Positions 15,548 through 22,212 of a stretch of 64,000 nucleotides of DNA are shown here, in pieces (within the stretch, counting starts at the first letter, position 1; each line of letters opens with the position of its first letter). The notes below the pieces were generated by a model, which searched no databases, was not told where the DNA came from, and was given only the letters and a program-made list of their open reading frames with translations. Origin of the DNA: Hansschlegelia plantiphila. Its GTDB lineage: Bacteria; Pseudomonadota; Alphaproteobacteria; Rhizobiales; Methylopilaceae. Where the stretch lies: NCBI RefSeq assembly GCF_027922265.1, contig NZ_BSFI01000021.1, positions 1-64,000 on the forward strand. The letters run 5' to 3'. A program made the position numbers and the translations under genes.

Positions 15548-15732
15548 CCATGTCCCGCGCCCTCCTCTGCATCGCGATCCTCGCGGCGGCCGGCGTCATT
15601 CTCGCCGTCATCCTGACCGAGCCCCGGCTCGCGCCGACGCAAAGCGGCGTCATCGACCGCACCGACCGAACCGATCGTCTCAAGACGCCGCCGCTGGATA
15701 TCCGCGTCGTCGGCGAATGCAGGAGCGCGTGA
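15544..15732 (+). CDS. Small membrane protein, 62 aa
   Basis: One N-terminal hydrophobic segment (LLCIAILAAAGVILAVIL, about residues 7-24) then a polar tail rich in Asp/Arg/Thr. The start is GTG 15544 (overlapping the preceding stop) or ATG 15550. It could be an anchored single-span protein or an exported peptide; a superinfection or lysis-related role is possible but unproven. Confidence 0.6.
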   Translation: MTMSRALLCIAILAAAGVILAVILTEPRLAPTQSGVIDRTDRTDRLKTPPLDIRVVGECRSA

Positions 15733-16724
15733 TGCAGCAGTCATGGGATTGGTGGCGCGCCGCGCTCGCCGGCAACTTCGGCCCGATCAGCGACGGCGTT
15801 CCGCACGCCGGATTCTACCGGACGCGCCGCAAGGGGCAGCCGTGGGAACCGGTCGCGATTTGGGCGGACGACGCTTCGCCAGACGGTTGGATCGCCCTGA
15901 AGGGCGCAACGCGGGTCAGCGCGATCGATTTGTGGACTTGGTGCTGCAGGAACCCGGTCAGCGAGGAAGCCTATCGCCGCGCCGCCGCCGGCGATGGCTG
16001 GGCCGATGAGCCGCCCGCGGCGCCGGAGCCCGGCATCGGACACAACTCCGGCTCGGGCGATCCCGTCGACGCCATCCGCGCCGAGCTCGCCGGTGAAGAG
16101 GAGATGGCCGCCGAGCTCCTCGCCAAGCCGATCGAGGACCAGGCCGGCGTCGACAAGACCGCAATCTGGGCGAAGCGCATCGGCGATCTGGCGGCCAAGG
16201 CCGAGAAGAGCCGCGTCGCCGAGAAGGAGCCCCACCTCGAAGCCGGTCGCGCCGTCGACGCCAAATGGAAGCCGGTCGTCGAGGACGCCAAGGCGCTCGC
16301 CGCCAAACTCAAGGGTCACGCGACGCCCTTCCTGATCGCGCAGAAGCGCGCCGAGGAAGAACGCGCCAGCGCCGCGGCCGCTGAAGCCCGCCGCATCCGC
16401 GAGGAAGCCGATGCCGCCGCCCGCGCCGCGCGCGCCGATGACGAGGCCGAACAGGCACGCATCGCCGAGATGGAGCGCCAGGCCGCCGCAGCCGACCAAG
16501 CCGCGGTCGCGAAGAACGCCACTGCCGGGCGCACCGGCGCGCGCATCGCGCTTCGGACCGAGACGAAGGTGATCGTCACCGATTTCGCTGCGGCAGCCGG
16601 GCACTACGTCGCCGCGCGCCATGCCGATCTCGTCGAGCTGATCGGCCGTCTCGCCTCCCGCGACGTGAAGGCCGGCGCCGAGATCCCAGGCACCGGACGC
16701 AAGACCGAGGAGCGCGCAGCGTGA
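15732..16724 (+). CDS. Phage coiled-coil protein with GHNS motif
   Basis: A 330-residue protein. The first 85 residues are a Trp-rich globular part (WDWWRAALAG, DLWTWCC); a PGIGHNSG motif follows at about 98; then a long alanine/glutamate helix, almost certainly a coiled coil (about 110-265), and a short C-terminal domain. It directly precedes and overlaps the Bet gene, so it may help the annealing system. Long Ala-rich coiled coils here are also compatible with a scaffold-like role. Confidence 0.65.
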   Translation: MQQSWDWWRAALAGNFGPISDGVPHAGFYRTRRKGQPWEPVAIWADDASPDGWIALKGATRVSAIDLWTWCCRNPVSEEAYRRAAAGDGWADEPPAAPEPGIGHNSGSGDPVDAIRAELAGEEEMAAELLAKPIEDQAGVDKTAIWAKRIGDLAAKAEKSRVAEKEPHLEAGRAVDAKWKPVVEDAKALAAKLKGHATPFLIAQKRAEEERASAAAAEARRIREEADAAARAARADDEAEQARIAEMERQAAAADQAAVAKNATAGRTGARIALRTETKVIVTDFAAAAGHYVAARHADLVELIGRLASRDVKAGAEIPGTGRKTEERAA

Positions 16725-17605
16725 ACGCCGTCGCCACCATCGATGCCCCGCGCCAATCGCTCATCGCGACCATGGCCTCGCGCTACAGCATGGAGCCGAA
16801 GGCGTTCGCCGACACGCTCCGCGCGACGGTGGTCCCGAAGAACGCGACGAACGAAGAGTTCGCTGCCTTCCTGATGGTCGCGAGGGAATACGACCTCAAC
16901 CCCATCACGAAGGAGATCTATGCGTTCCCGAAGCAGGGCGGCGGCATCCAACCGATCGTCTCCGTCGATGGCTGGGCGAACCTGATCAACTCGCACCCTC
17001 AGTGCGACGGTATCGAGTTCGAGGATCATCTCGACGGCAGCGGCAACCTCGTATCCATCACATGCCGCATCTATCGGAAGGACCGCGCCCGTCCGACGAC
17101 CGCGACCGAGTACATGGTCGAGTGCCGGCGCGAGACGGCAACGTGGAAGCAGTGGCCGCGGCGGATGCTCCGCCATAAGGCGCTCATCCAGGCGGCCAGA
17201 TACGCCTTCGGCTTCGCAGGCATTGTCGACCCCGACGAGGGGGAGCGCACCGCCGCGCCGACGCCGCCGAGCTCTGAGCCCAAGCTCATCCCACCGAGCC
17301 CGCCGGCGCCAACACGCGGCGAAACCTTAGCCCGCACCGCAGCGACATCGCCTCAGCGGCCTAATATGCAGGACGAGCCGCCGACGTCACCAGCGCCCGA
17401 ACGTCTCGATGCGCAGGGCTCGGTCGATCCCGAGGCGTGGACCGCCGACTGCGAGCGGCGCATGAGCGCCTGCAAGACCCTCGACGCGCTGAACGAGCTT
17501 TGGGAGCACGAGATCGCGCTGGAGAGCGAGGATGCCTTCCCAGCCGACATTGCGAGAGTGCGCGAGTCCTTCGCCAAGCACGAGGCGAGGCTCTCCGATG
17601 GCTGA
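16721..17605 (+). CDS. bet: Phage recombination protein Bet (RecT-family annealase)
   Basis: A 294-residue single-strand annealing protein. The N-terminal 190 residues contain the family hallmarks: YDLNPITKEIYAFPKQGGG, PIVSVDGWANLIN, and WPRRMLRHKALIQAARYAFGF. The C-terminal third is Pro-rich and variable, as in relatives. It anneals complementary strands at the phage fork. The usual partner exonuclease is not recognised among the neighbours, so it may lie elsewhere, be replaced by a host nuclease, or be one of the unknown genes. Confidence 0.92.
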   Translation: MNAVATIDAPRQSLIATMASRYSMEPKAFADTLRATVVPKNATNEEFAAFLMVAREYDLNPITKEIYAFPKQGGGIQPIVSVDGWANLINSHPQCDGIEFEDHLDGSGNLVSITCRIYRKDRARPTTATEYMVECRRETATWKQWPRRMLRHKALIQAARYAFGFAGIVDPDEGERTAAPTPPSSEPKLIPPSPPAPTRGETLARTAATSPQRPNMQDEPPTSPAPERLDAQGSVDPEAWTADCERRMSACKTLDALNELWEHEIALESEDAFPADIARVRESFAKHEARLSDG

Positions 17606-18128
17606 GCCCCGTGCGGCGCTGCCGCCGATCCGATGCCGTTGGGATGGAGAAGCCTTCATCCCCGAGCGGCGCTTCGCGCGGATCTGCGACAACCGCTTCA
17701 TCATCGGCGAGCTCTATCCGCTCGTCGTCGAGGAAGAGCGATCGCAGGCGACGCACAATCACTACTTCGCGGCCGTGCACGACGCTTGGGTGAACCTACC
17801 CGACGACATGGCGGAGCGCTGGCCGACCGCCGAGCACCTCCGGAAGTGGGCGCTGATCAAGGCCGGCTACCGCGATGAGCGAACCGTGCCATGCGCCACC
17901 GCGGCCGAGGCGCAGCGCGTCCGCGCCCTCGTAAAGGGGCTCGACGACTACGCCGTGGTCCTCGTCCACGAGAACGTCGTCTCCGTCTTCACCGCAAAGA
18001 CGCAATCGACGAAGGCGATGAAGAAGGCCGAGTTCCAGGAGTCGAAGCAGAAGGTGCTCGACGTCCTCGCCGAGCTGATCGGCGTCCGGACGCGCGAGCT
18101 CGAGCGCGCCGCGGGGCAAGCGGCATGA
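17598..18128 (+). CDS. Phage protein, YbcN/DUF1367-like
   Basis: A 176-residue protein overlapping the Bet gene by eight bases. A conserved-looking end, STKAMKKAEFQESKQKVLDV, resembles DUF1367 (YbcN-type) proteins, which accompany phage recombination genes. Residues about 20-110 include NRFIIGELYPLVVEEERS and WALIKAGYRDER. The family link is by pattern recollection only. It probably binds DNA during recombination or replication. Confidence 0.55.
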   Translation: MAEPRAALPPIRCRWDGEAFIPERRFARICDNRFIIGELYPLVVEEERSQATHNHYFAAVHDAWVNLPDDMAERWPTAEHLRKWALIKAGYRDERTVPCATAAEAQRVRALVKGLDDYAVVLVHENVVSVFTAKTQSTKAMKKAEFQESKQKVLDVLAELIGVRTRELERAAGQAA

Positions 18129-18553
18129 CGAACGCCACCGAGCACCGCAAGGCCATTCCCCTCGGCGTGAAGCTCAAGGCTGCGCTCGCCGCCGCCGGTT
18201 TCACCGATGCAGAGATCGAGGCGCCCGGGGGGATCGAGTTCGACCATTGCCCGGCGCTCGCACTCCGTGTCGTCGACGAAGCGACCGGCGACCTCGTCCC
18301 GGCAGCGAACGACTGGCGGTTCATCCGACCACTGCGGAAGGCCGACCATCGGGCGAAGACTTGCGGCCGCCACGGCGAGCGGCGCGTCACCAGCGCCGGC
18401 TCTGACCAGCATGCCGTCGCAAAGGTTCGTCGCATCTCGGCTGACGTCGAGGAATCGCGCCGGCGGATGCTCGCGAAGGAAGCCGGCGAGCCGCGCGAGA
18501 AGCGCTCCCGGATACCGAGCCGACCATTTCCGAAGAAGGGATTCAGGCGATGA
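18125..18553 (+). CDS. HNH-like endonuclease (phage)
   Basis: A 142-residue protein with an HNH-like core: FDHCPALALR (about 38-47), a stretch NDWRFIRPLRKADHRAKTCGR and a SAGSDQHAVAKVRRI segment. Similar proteins in alphaproteobacterial prophages are annotated HNH or hypothetical. The His/Asp pairs could coordinate one metal for DNA nicking. The C-terminal 40 residues are basic. The start overlaps the upstream stop (ATGA). Confidence 0.6.
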   Translation: MTNATEHRKAIPLGVKLKAALAAAGFTDAEIEAPGGIEFDHCPALALRVVDEATGDLVPAANDWRFIRPLRKADHRAKTCGRHGERRVTSAGSDQHAVAKVRRISADVEESRRRMLAKEAGEPREKRSRIPSRPFPKKGFRR

Positions 18554-18681
18554 CGAACCGCGAGCGCCTGCCCGACCCCCGCCCCGGCTTCGCCTGCGAC
18601 AGCTACGGGCAGTTCGCAATGAAGCGGGCCGGCACCTGCCTGACCTGCATGAACTGCGGCGCGACGACGGGGTGCTCATGA
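18550..18681 (+). CDS. 43-aa Cys-rich peptide resembling a ribonucleotide reductase tail
   Basis: A 43-residue frame coupled on both sides (ATGA at 18550-18553 and 18678-18681). Its second half, AGTCLTCMNCGATTGCS, has the CxxCxxCG...GCS pattern seen at the C-terminus of class II (B12-dependent) ribonucleotide reductases (NrdJ), where it carries zinc and a redox-active Cys pair. Here it stands alone, without a reductase body. It may be a miniature zinc protein or a stand-alone reductant; only the motif is seen. Confidence 0.6.
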   Translation: MTNRERLPDPRPGFACDSYGQFAMKRAGTCLTCMNCGATTGCS

Positions 18682-19208
18682 TGCTGGCACCCCCGCTCTT
18701 GCACATCGAGGCGATTGACCGAGCCGAGCTCAACCGCCTGCTGACGCAATGGGGCCACCGGATGGGCCCACACACCAGGCCGAGCTACGCGATTGAGGCT
18801 CACCACGCCATGTTCGTCCATGGCGAACCGGTCGCCGTGACCGCAGCAGGCGAGACCGTTCGCGAACGCGTGGGGAGCACGTCAATCCTTCGCGTGGACT
18901 GTGTCGAGCTCGTGCGCCTATGCGCGGCACGGCGCGACTTATGCCGCCCGGTTCTTCGCCTGTGGCGCGAGGTGCTCTTTCCGGCGATCGCGACCGTCCA
19001 CCGCCGCGCGGTCGCGGTCAGTTACCAAGACGAGGCGCTGCACACCGGCGACCTCTACCGCTTCGACGGCTGGGCGTTGCTCGCTCGAGCGGGCGGCGGC
19101 GGCCGGGACAACCGCACGGGCAGACAGGGCCGCCGCATGAAGGTCTGGGGCTGGCCGCCGGCTGATGCGCTGTCACTCGCCGCGCCTGACACGCAGGGGT
19201 GCTCGTGA
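18678..19208 (+). CDS. Mom-like/GNAT-fold phage protein
   Basis: A 176-residue protein (start MMLAPPLLHIEAIDRAELN). The second half, CVELVRLCAARRDLCRPVLRL then AVSYQDEALHTGDLYRFDGW, resembles the GNAT-like fold of Mom-type DNA base modification proteins (ELxRL, a SYxD...HxGxxYxxxxW pattern). In Mu, Mom changes adenines to protect phage DNA from restriction. The similarity is by pattern only; an ordinary N-acetyltransferase or an inactive relative is also possible. Coupled to its neighbours by ATGA and TGATG overlaps. Confidence 0.55.
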   Translation: MMLAPPLLHIEAIDRAELNRLLTQWGHRMGPHTRPSYAIEAHHAMFVHGEPVAVTAAGETVRERVGSTSILRVDCVELVRLCAARRDLCRPVLRLWREVLFPAIATVHRRAVAVSYQDEALHTGDLYRFDGWALLARAGGGGRDNRTGRQGRRMKVWGWPPADALSLAAPDTQGCS

Positions 19209-19381
19209 TGACCGGCCCCAAAATCGACGACGCCGAAATCTTCCGCCTCGCCGCCGCGATGACGAAGCGCGACAAGCCGACCTACCAGCGCGGCCGGGAG
19301 ACCTACCAGCTCGACGACCCGTTCGCCGATGCGATCGACACGATGTTGAACGAGCAGAAGCTGCGGGAGCTCGACAAGTGA
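19208..19381 (+). CDS. Small hypothetical protein, 57 aa
   Basis: Highly charged, helical; starts MTGPKIDDAEIFRLAAAMTKRD. The start overlaps the preceding stop (TGATG), the end overlaps the next GTG. No recognisable motif. Confidence 0.55.
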   Translation: MTGPKIDDAEIFRLAAAMTKRDKPTYQRGRETYQLDDPFADAIDTMLNEQKLRELDK

Positions 19382-19932
19382 GCGGCGCCCCCACGTTCAC
19401 CGCCGAGGATCGGGCTGCGCTGCTGATCGCGAGACTGCGGCGCTACCAGATAGATGTCCGCCCCTCCGACTTTTTTTGCGATCACGCAGCCGACCTCATC
19501 GAAGCCCTTCAGGCCCAGATCAAGGACAGCGCGAAAGAGATCGAGCGCACCAGCCGCAACCGAGACATGTGGCGGGATCAATCCGGGCGGCAGGCGGAGA
19601 AGCTCACCGCGATGTGCTCCACCCTCTCTGACGAGCGCGCAGCATCGGCGGCGAAGGATGCGCGGATCGCGGAGCTGGAGCGATCGCTGCGAGGTCGCCA
19701 GCGCTTTCAGATTGGAGACGCCGTCGAGGCGGCCTCAACGTGCCCCGAGTACCTAGATTGGCTCGGCGCGGAATTGTATGTCGCGACCATACGCGCTGAT
19801 GACCTCACCGGAGACATCTCCATCGAAACCAGCGACGAGTGGCCTCCTAAGTCCGGTCGAACTGACGGCTGGTCAGAGACAGACTTGTCGCCCCGCCTCG
19901 CTCTCCATACGGCCACGGGGGAGAAGTCGTGA
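19378..19932 (+). CDS. Phage coiled-coil protein, 184 aa
   Basis: GTG start overlapping the previous stop. Residues about 35-105 form a helical coiled-coil (LIEALQAQIKDSAKEIER, AAKDARIAELERSLRG) and the rest is beta-rich. Eaa/Ead-type proteins in phage genomes have the same look (long helix with RNRDMWRDQ), but the assignment is weak. Confidence 0.55.
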   Translation: MSGAPTFTAEDRAALLIARLRRYQIDVRPSDFFCDHAADLIEALQAQIKDSAKEIERTSRNRDMWRDQSGRQAEKLTAMCSTLSDERAASAAKDARIAELERSLRGRQRFQIGDAVEAASTCPEYLDWLGAELYVATIRADDLTGDISIETSDEWPPKSGRTDGWSETDLSPRLALHTATGEKS

Positions 19933-20564
19933 GCGTCGCCGCGCTCTTCGTCGAGAAGGATGGAGTGTATTCAGGTCTTCCTGGCGTCGAGCCATGGGAT
20001 GAAGAGCGCGACGCGCGTCGCTACGCAGGCCCGCATCCGGTCGTCGCCCATCCCCCCTGCCAACGCTGGGGAAGGTTCGCAACAGGCTCCACTCGAAAGC
20101 CGGCGCAGTACCGCGTCGGAGAGGATCAGGGCTGCTTCGCAGCGGCGCTGACCGCCGTCCGCAACTATGGCGGCGTGCTGGAGCACCCTAAGGACAGCCT
20201 CGCGTGGGATTACTTCGGGATCATGCGTCCGGCTCCTTCCGGGTGGGTCCGGGCAGATCGGTTCGGCGGCTGGGCGTGCCAAGTCGAGCAAGGCCACTAC
20301 GGGCACTTTTCCCGCAAGGCGACGTGGCTCTACGCGGTGGGAATGTTGCCGCCTCCTTTGATCTGGGGACGTTCCGCGCAGCGCCTGCCCGCCTATGCCG
20401 TCGAGCGCTACGGATACGAAAAAGCGCGCCGCATAGGCGTCATGGCCGCAGTGGGCGGCAAGGACAAGACACGCATCAGGAATGCTACGCCGCCGCAGTT
20501 CAGAGATGTCCTGCTCTCGATCGCTCGCGCGGCCGCCCAGCCGGAGGCCACCTCAAATGACTGA
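19929..20564 (+). CDS. Cytosine-methylase-like phage protein
   Basis: A 211-residue protein with VVAHPPCQRWGRFATG (about 38-53), in which PPC resembles the catalytic PC motif of C5-cytosine methyltransferases, and VLEHPKDSLAW (about 83-93) in place of the ENV region. It lacks the SAM-binding FxGxG start and a target-recognition domain, so it may be a degenerate or divergent relative. The family call is an inference from two motifs. Confidence 0.55.
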   Translation: MSVAALFVEKDGVYSGLPGVEPWDEERDARRYAGPHPVVAHPPCQRWGRFATGSTRKPAQYRVGEDQGCFAAALTAVRNYGGVLEHPKDSLAWDYFGIMRPAPSGWVRADRFGGWACQVEQGHYGHFSRKATWLYAVGMLPPPLIWGRSAQRLPAYAVERYGYEKARRIGVMAAVGGKDKTRIRNATPPQFRDVLLSIARAAAQPEATSND

Positions 20565-20691
20565 CGCCCCCAAGCACATGTCAGCAGCGGAGAAGCGGGC
20601 AGAGATTAAGCGAAGCTACGCAAAAGCCTCAGAAGCGGTCAAGGCGTCGCCCCGCTTAACCACCCTCCAGTCCGGGACACCGCCGAGATGA
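20557..20691 (+). CDS. Small hypothetical protein, 44 aa
   Basis: A 44-codon frame (start MTDAPKHMSAAEKRAEIKRS) overlapping the previous gene by eight bases and coupled to the following start (ATGA 20688-20691). Basic and helical in the first 30 residues. No motif. Confidence 0.45.
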   Translation: MTDAPKHMSAAEKRAEIKRSYAKASEAVKASPRLTTLQSGTPPR

Positions 20692-21023
20692 CGGCGACAG
20701 CGGAGCGAGAGCCGACGATGCTGAGCGCGGCCGAGATCGCCTCTCGCTACGGCTTCACGCCTCGCCACTGGATCGGGCAAGCCGCAGCGGGCAGAATCCC
20801 CGGTGCCTATCAGCCGAGCGGAACGCGGGGAAAATGGATGTTCGACCGCATCGTCTTTGAGCGATGGTGGGCATCTTCACGCAAGGAAGTGCCGGCATGG
20901 CCAAACCATTTCTCCGGGGCAAGACCTACTGGGCGCGGGCCCAGCGTAACGGACGAACGTTCCGGCGAAGCCTCCGCACGTCGGATTTCGCAATTGCTAA
21001 AGACCGCATGCGCCAGTGGCTGA
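20688..21023 (+). CDS. MerR-like excisionase/HTH protein
   Basis: A 111-residue protein with a winged-helix of the excisionase type: MLSAAEIASRYGFTPRHWIGQAA then GRIPGAYQP and a wing strand MFDRIVFERWW. Its position directly before, and overlapping by 127 bases, the integrase is typical for a recombination directionality factor. The last 45 residues overlap the integrase gene in another frame and look unstructured. Confidence 0.7.
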   Translation: MTATAEREPTMLSAAEIASRYGFTPRHWIGQAAAGRIPGAYQPSGTRGKWMFDRIVFERWWASSRKEVPAWPNHFSGARPTGRGPSVTDERSGEASARRISQLLKTACASG

Positions 21024-21928
21024 AGCAGCTCGACGCTGAAGCCTGGGGCGACCGCGCCAAGTACACGTTCGAAGAGGCCAGCGAGAAGTTCATCGCGGAG
21101 CACTATCCGAGCCTGAAGCCCGCGTCGCGGAAGCGCTACGGCATCAGCCTTGTGCACTTAAACCTGCACATTGGCCCGAAGGACATCACCGAGATCGGCA
21201 GCGCCGAGATGTCGGCTTTCGAGACCGCCCGGCGCTCCGCCGGCGCCTCGGCTCCCACCATCCGTCGAGACCTCGCTTGCCTGTCCTCCGTCATGACCTC
21301 GTGCGAGGACTGGGAATGGCTCGACGACGGCAAGAACCCGGTGCCGGCGTTCTTGAAGCGCCGCGCGCGCCGCGGACTGAAGGAGTCCCCGCCGAACCGA
21401 CGATACCTTACCGAGGATGAGGAAATCGCGCTCCTTAAAGCCGCGACGCCGATGGTCCGGGCGGCTATGGCGATTGCGATCGATACCGGGCTCCGGCGTG
21501 AGGAGCTGTTCTCGCTCCGCTGGTCTCAGGTGGACATCGCTCGAGGCATGATCACGACCACGACGAAGACGAAGAACGGACGCGCTCGCGTCGTGCCGCT
21601 TCCGTCGCGGTCAGCACAATTCATGCTACAGCGGCCACAGCACATCCGGTCCGAATTCGTCATCCGCCACGACAACGGAGATCGGGTCCTGCAGATGAAC
21701 CGCGGCCTCAAGGGCGCGATCAGGCGGGCCAATATCCCGGACCTGTCGTGGCATGATCTCCGCAGGACGGCGGGATGCCGCTGGCTTCAGAGGGACCGGC
21801 GTTCGATGGAGGAGGTGAGCCTTCTCCTCGGCCACTCTTCGATCAAGGTTACGGAAAGCGTCTATGCCTTCCTTGACGAAGAGGAGGCCGCCACCCGCAC
21901 ATTTCCCGCTACAGGGACAGCGGACTAG
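20897..21928 (+). CDS. int: Tyrosine-type integrase of the prophage
   Basis: A 343-residue site-specific recombinase. Residues 1-65 look like an arm-binding domain, about 60-150 is the SAM-like core-binding domain (FEEASEKFIAEHY), then the catalytic domain with R200 (TGLRREEL), K226, H286-x-x-R289 (WHDLRRTAG), H313 (LLGHSS) and nucleophile Y323 (VYAF). AAGGAAG eight bases upstream supports ATG 20897 over an earlier start at 20864. It lies 49 bases before the attachment site in the tRNA-Gln gene and should catalyse integration there. Confidence 0.95.
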   Translation: MAKPFLRGKTYWARAQRNGRTFRRSLRTSDFAIAKDRMRQWLKQLDAEAWGDRAKYTFEEASEKFIAEHYPSLKPASRKRYGISLVHLNLHIGPKDITEIGSAEMSAFETARRSAGASAPTIRRDLACLSSVMTSCEDWEWLDDGKNPVPAFLKRRARRGLKESPPNRRYLTEDEEIALLKAATPMVRAAMAIAIDTGLRREELFSLRWSQVDIARGMITTTTKTKNGRARVVPLPSRSAQFMLQRPQHIRSEFVIRHDNGDRVLQMNRGLKGAIRRANIPDLSWHDLRRTAGCRWLQRDRRSMEEVSLLLGHSSIKVTESVYAFLDEEEAATRTFPATGTAD

Positions 21929-21976
21929 CTGCCATTATTCCTGTATAATCAACGCGGTAAGGAGATAAGACCGTGA

Positions 21977-22021
21977 ACTCTGACTCCGCTAGTCTTGGTT
22001 CGAATCCAAGTCCCCCAGCCA
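21977..22021 (+). other. Attachment site: 3' half of tRNA-Gln(CUG)
   Basis: From the anticodon loop CTCTGAC (21978-21984, anticodon CTG) the sequence is tRNA-like: 3' anticodon stem TCCGC, T-arm CTTGG-TTCGAAT-CCAAG, acceptor TCCCCCA, discriminator G and CCA (22019-22021). Upstream the 5' half is absent: the partner acceptor TGGGGGA and the D-arm are missing and the 5' anticodon stem fits only partly. It is therefore an att core left by integration, and the intact tRNA should be at the element's other end, left of the window. Confidence 0.85.
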
Positions 22022-22212
22022 GCTCTCCAAAAACCCGAACTCTTAGCCTTGCGTCCGCATTCCGCCATGGCGGCGGAGCGGCTCGTCGCCAATGGGGGCG
22101 CCGCCCCGATCCGGGCCGACGTTGGTGACGGGATGGCGGCAGCTGAATTCGCCTCATAGCGTGCAATGGCGCGCCACTTCGATCAGGCGCACGACTTCGA
22201 CCGAGCGTCGTT

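Noticed and set aside
15312..15731. In-frame upstream extension of the coiled-coil protein at 15732
   Set aside because: The extension overlaps two coupled small genes and is Arg/Pro-rich; ATG 15732 overlaps the previous stop and fits the operon pattern.
21948..22021. A complete tRNA-Gln gene
   Set aside because: Only the part from the anticodon loop to CCA is present; D-arm and 5' acceptor strand are missing.
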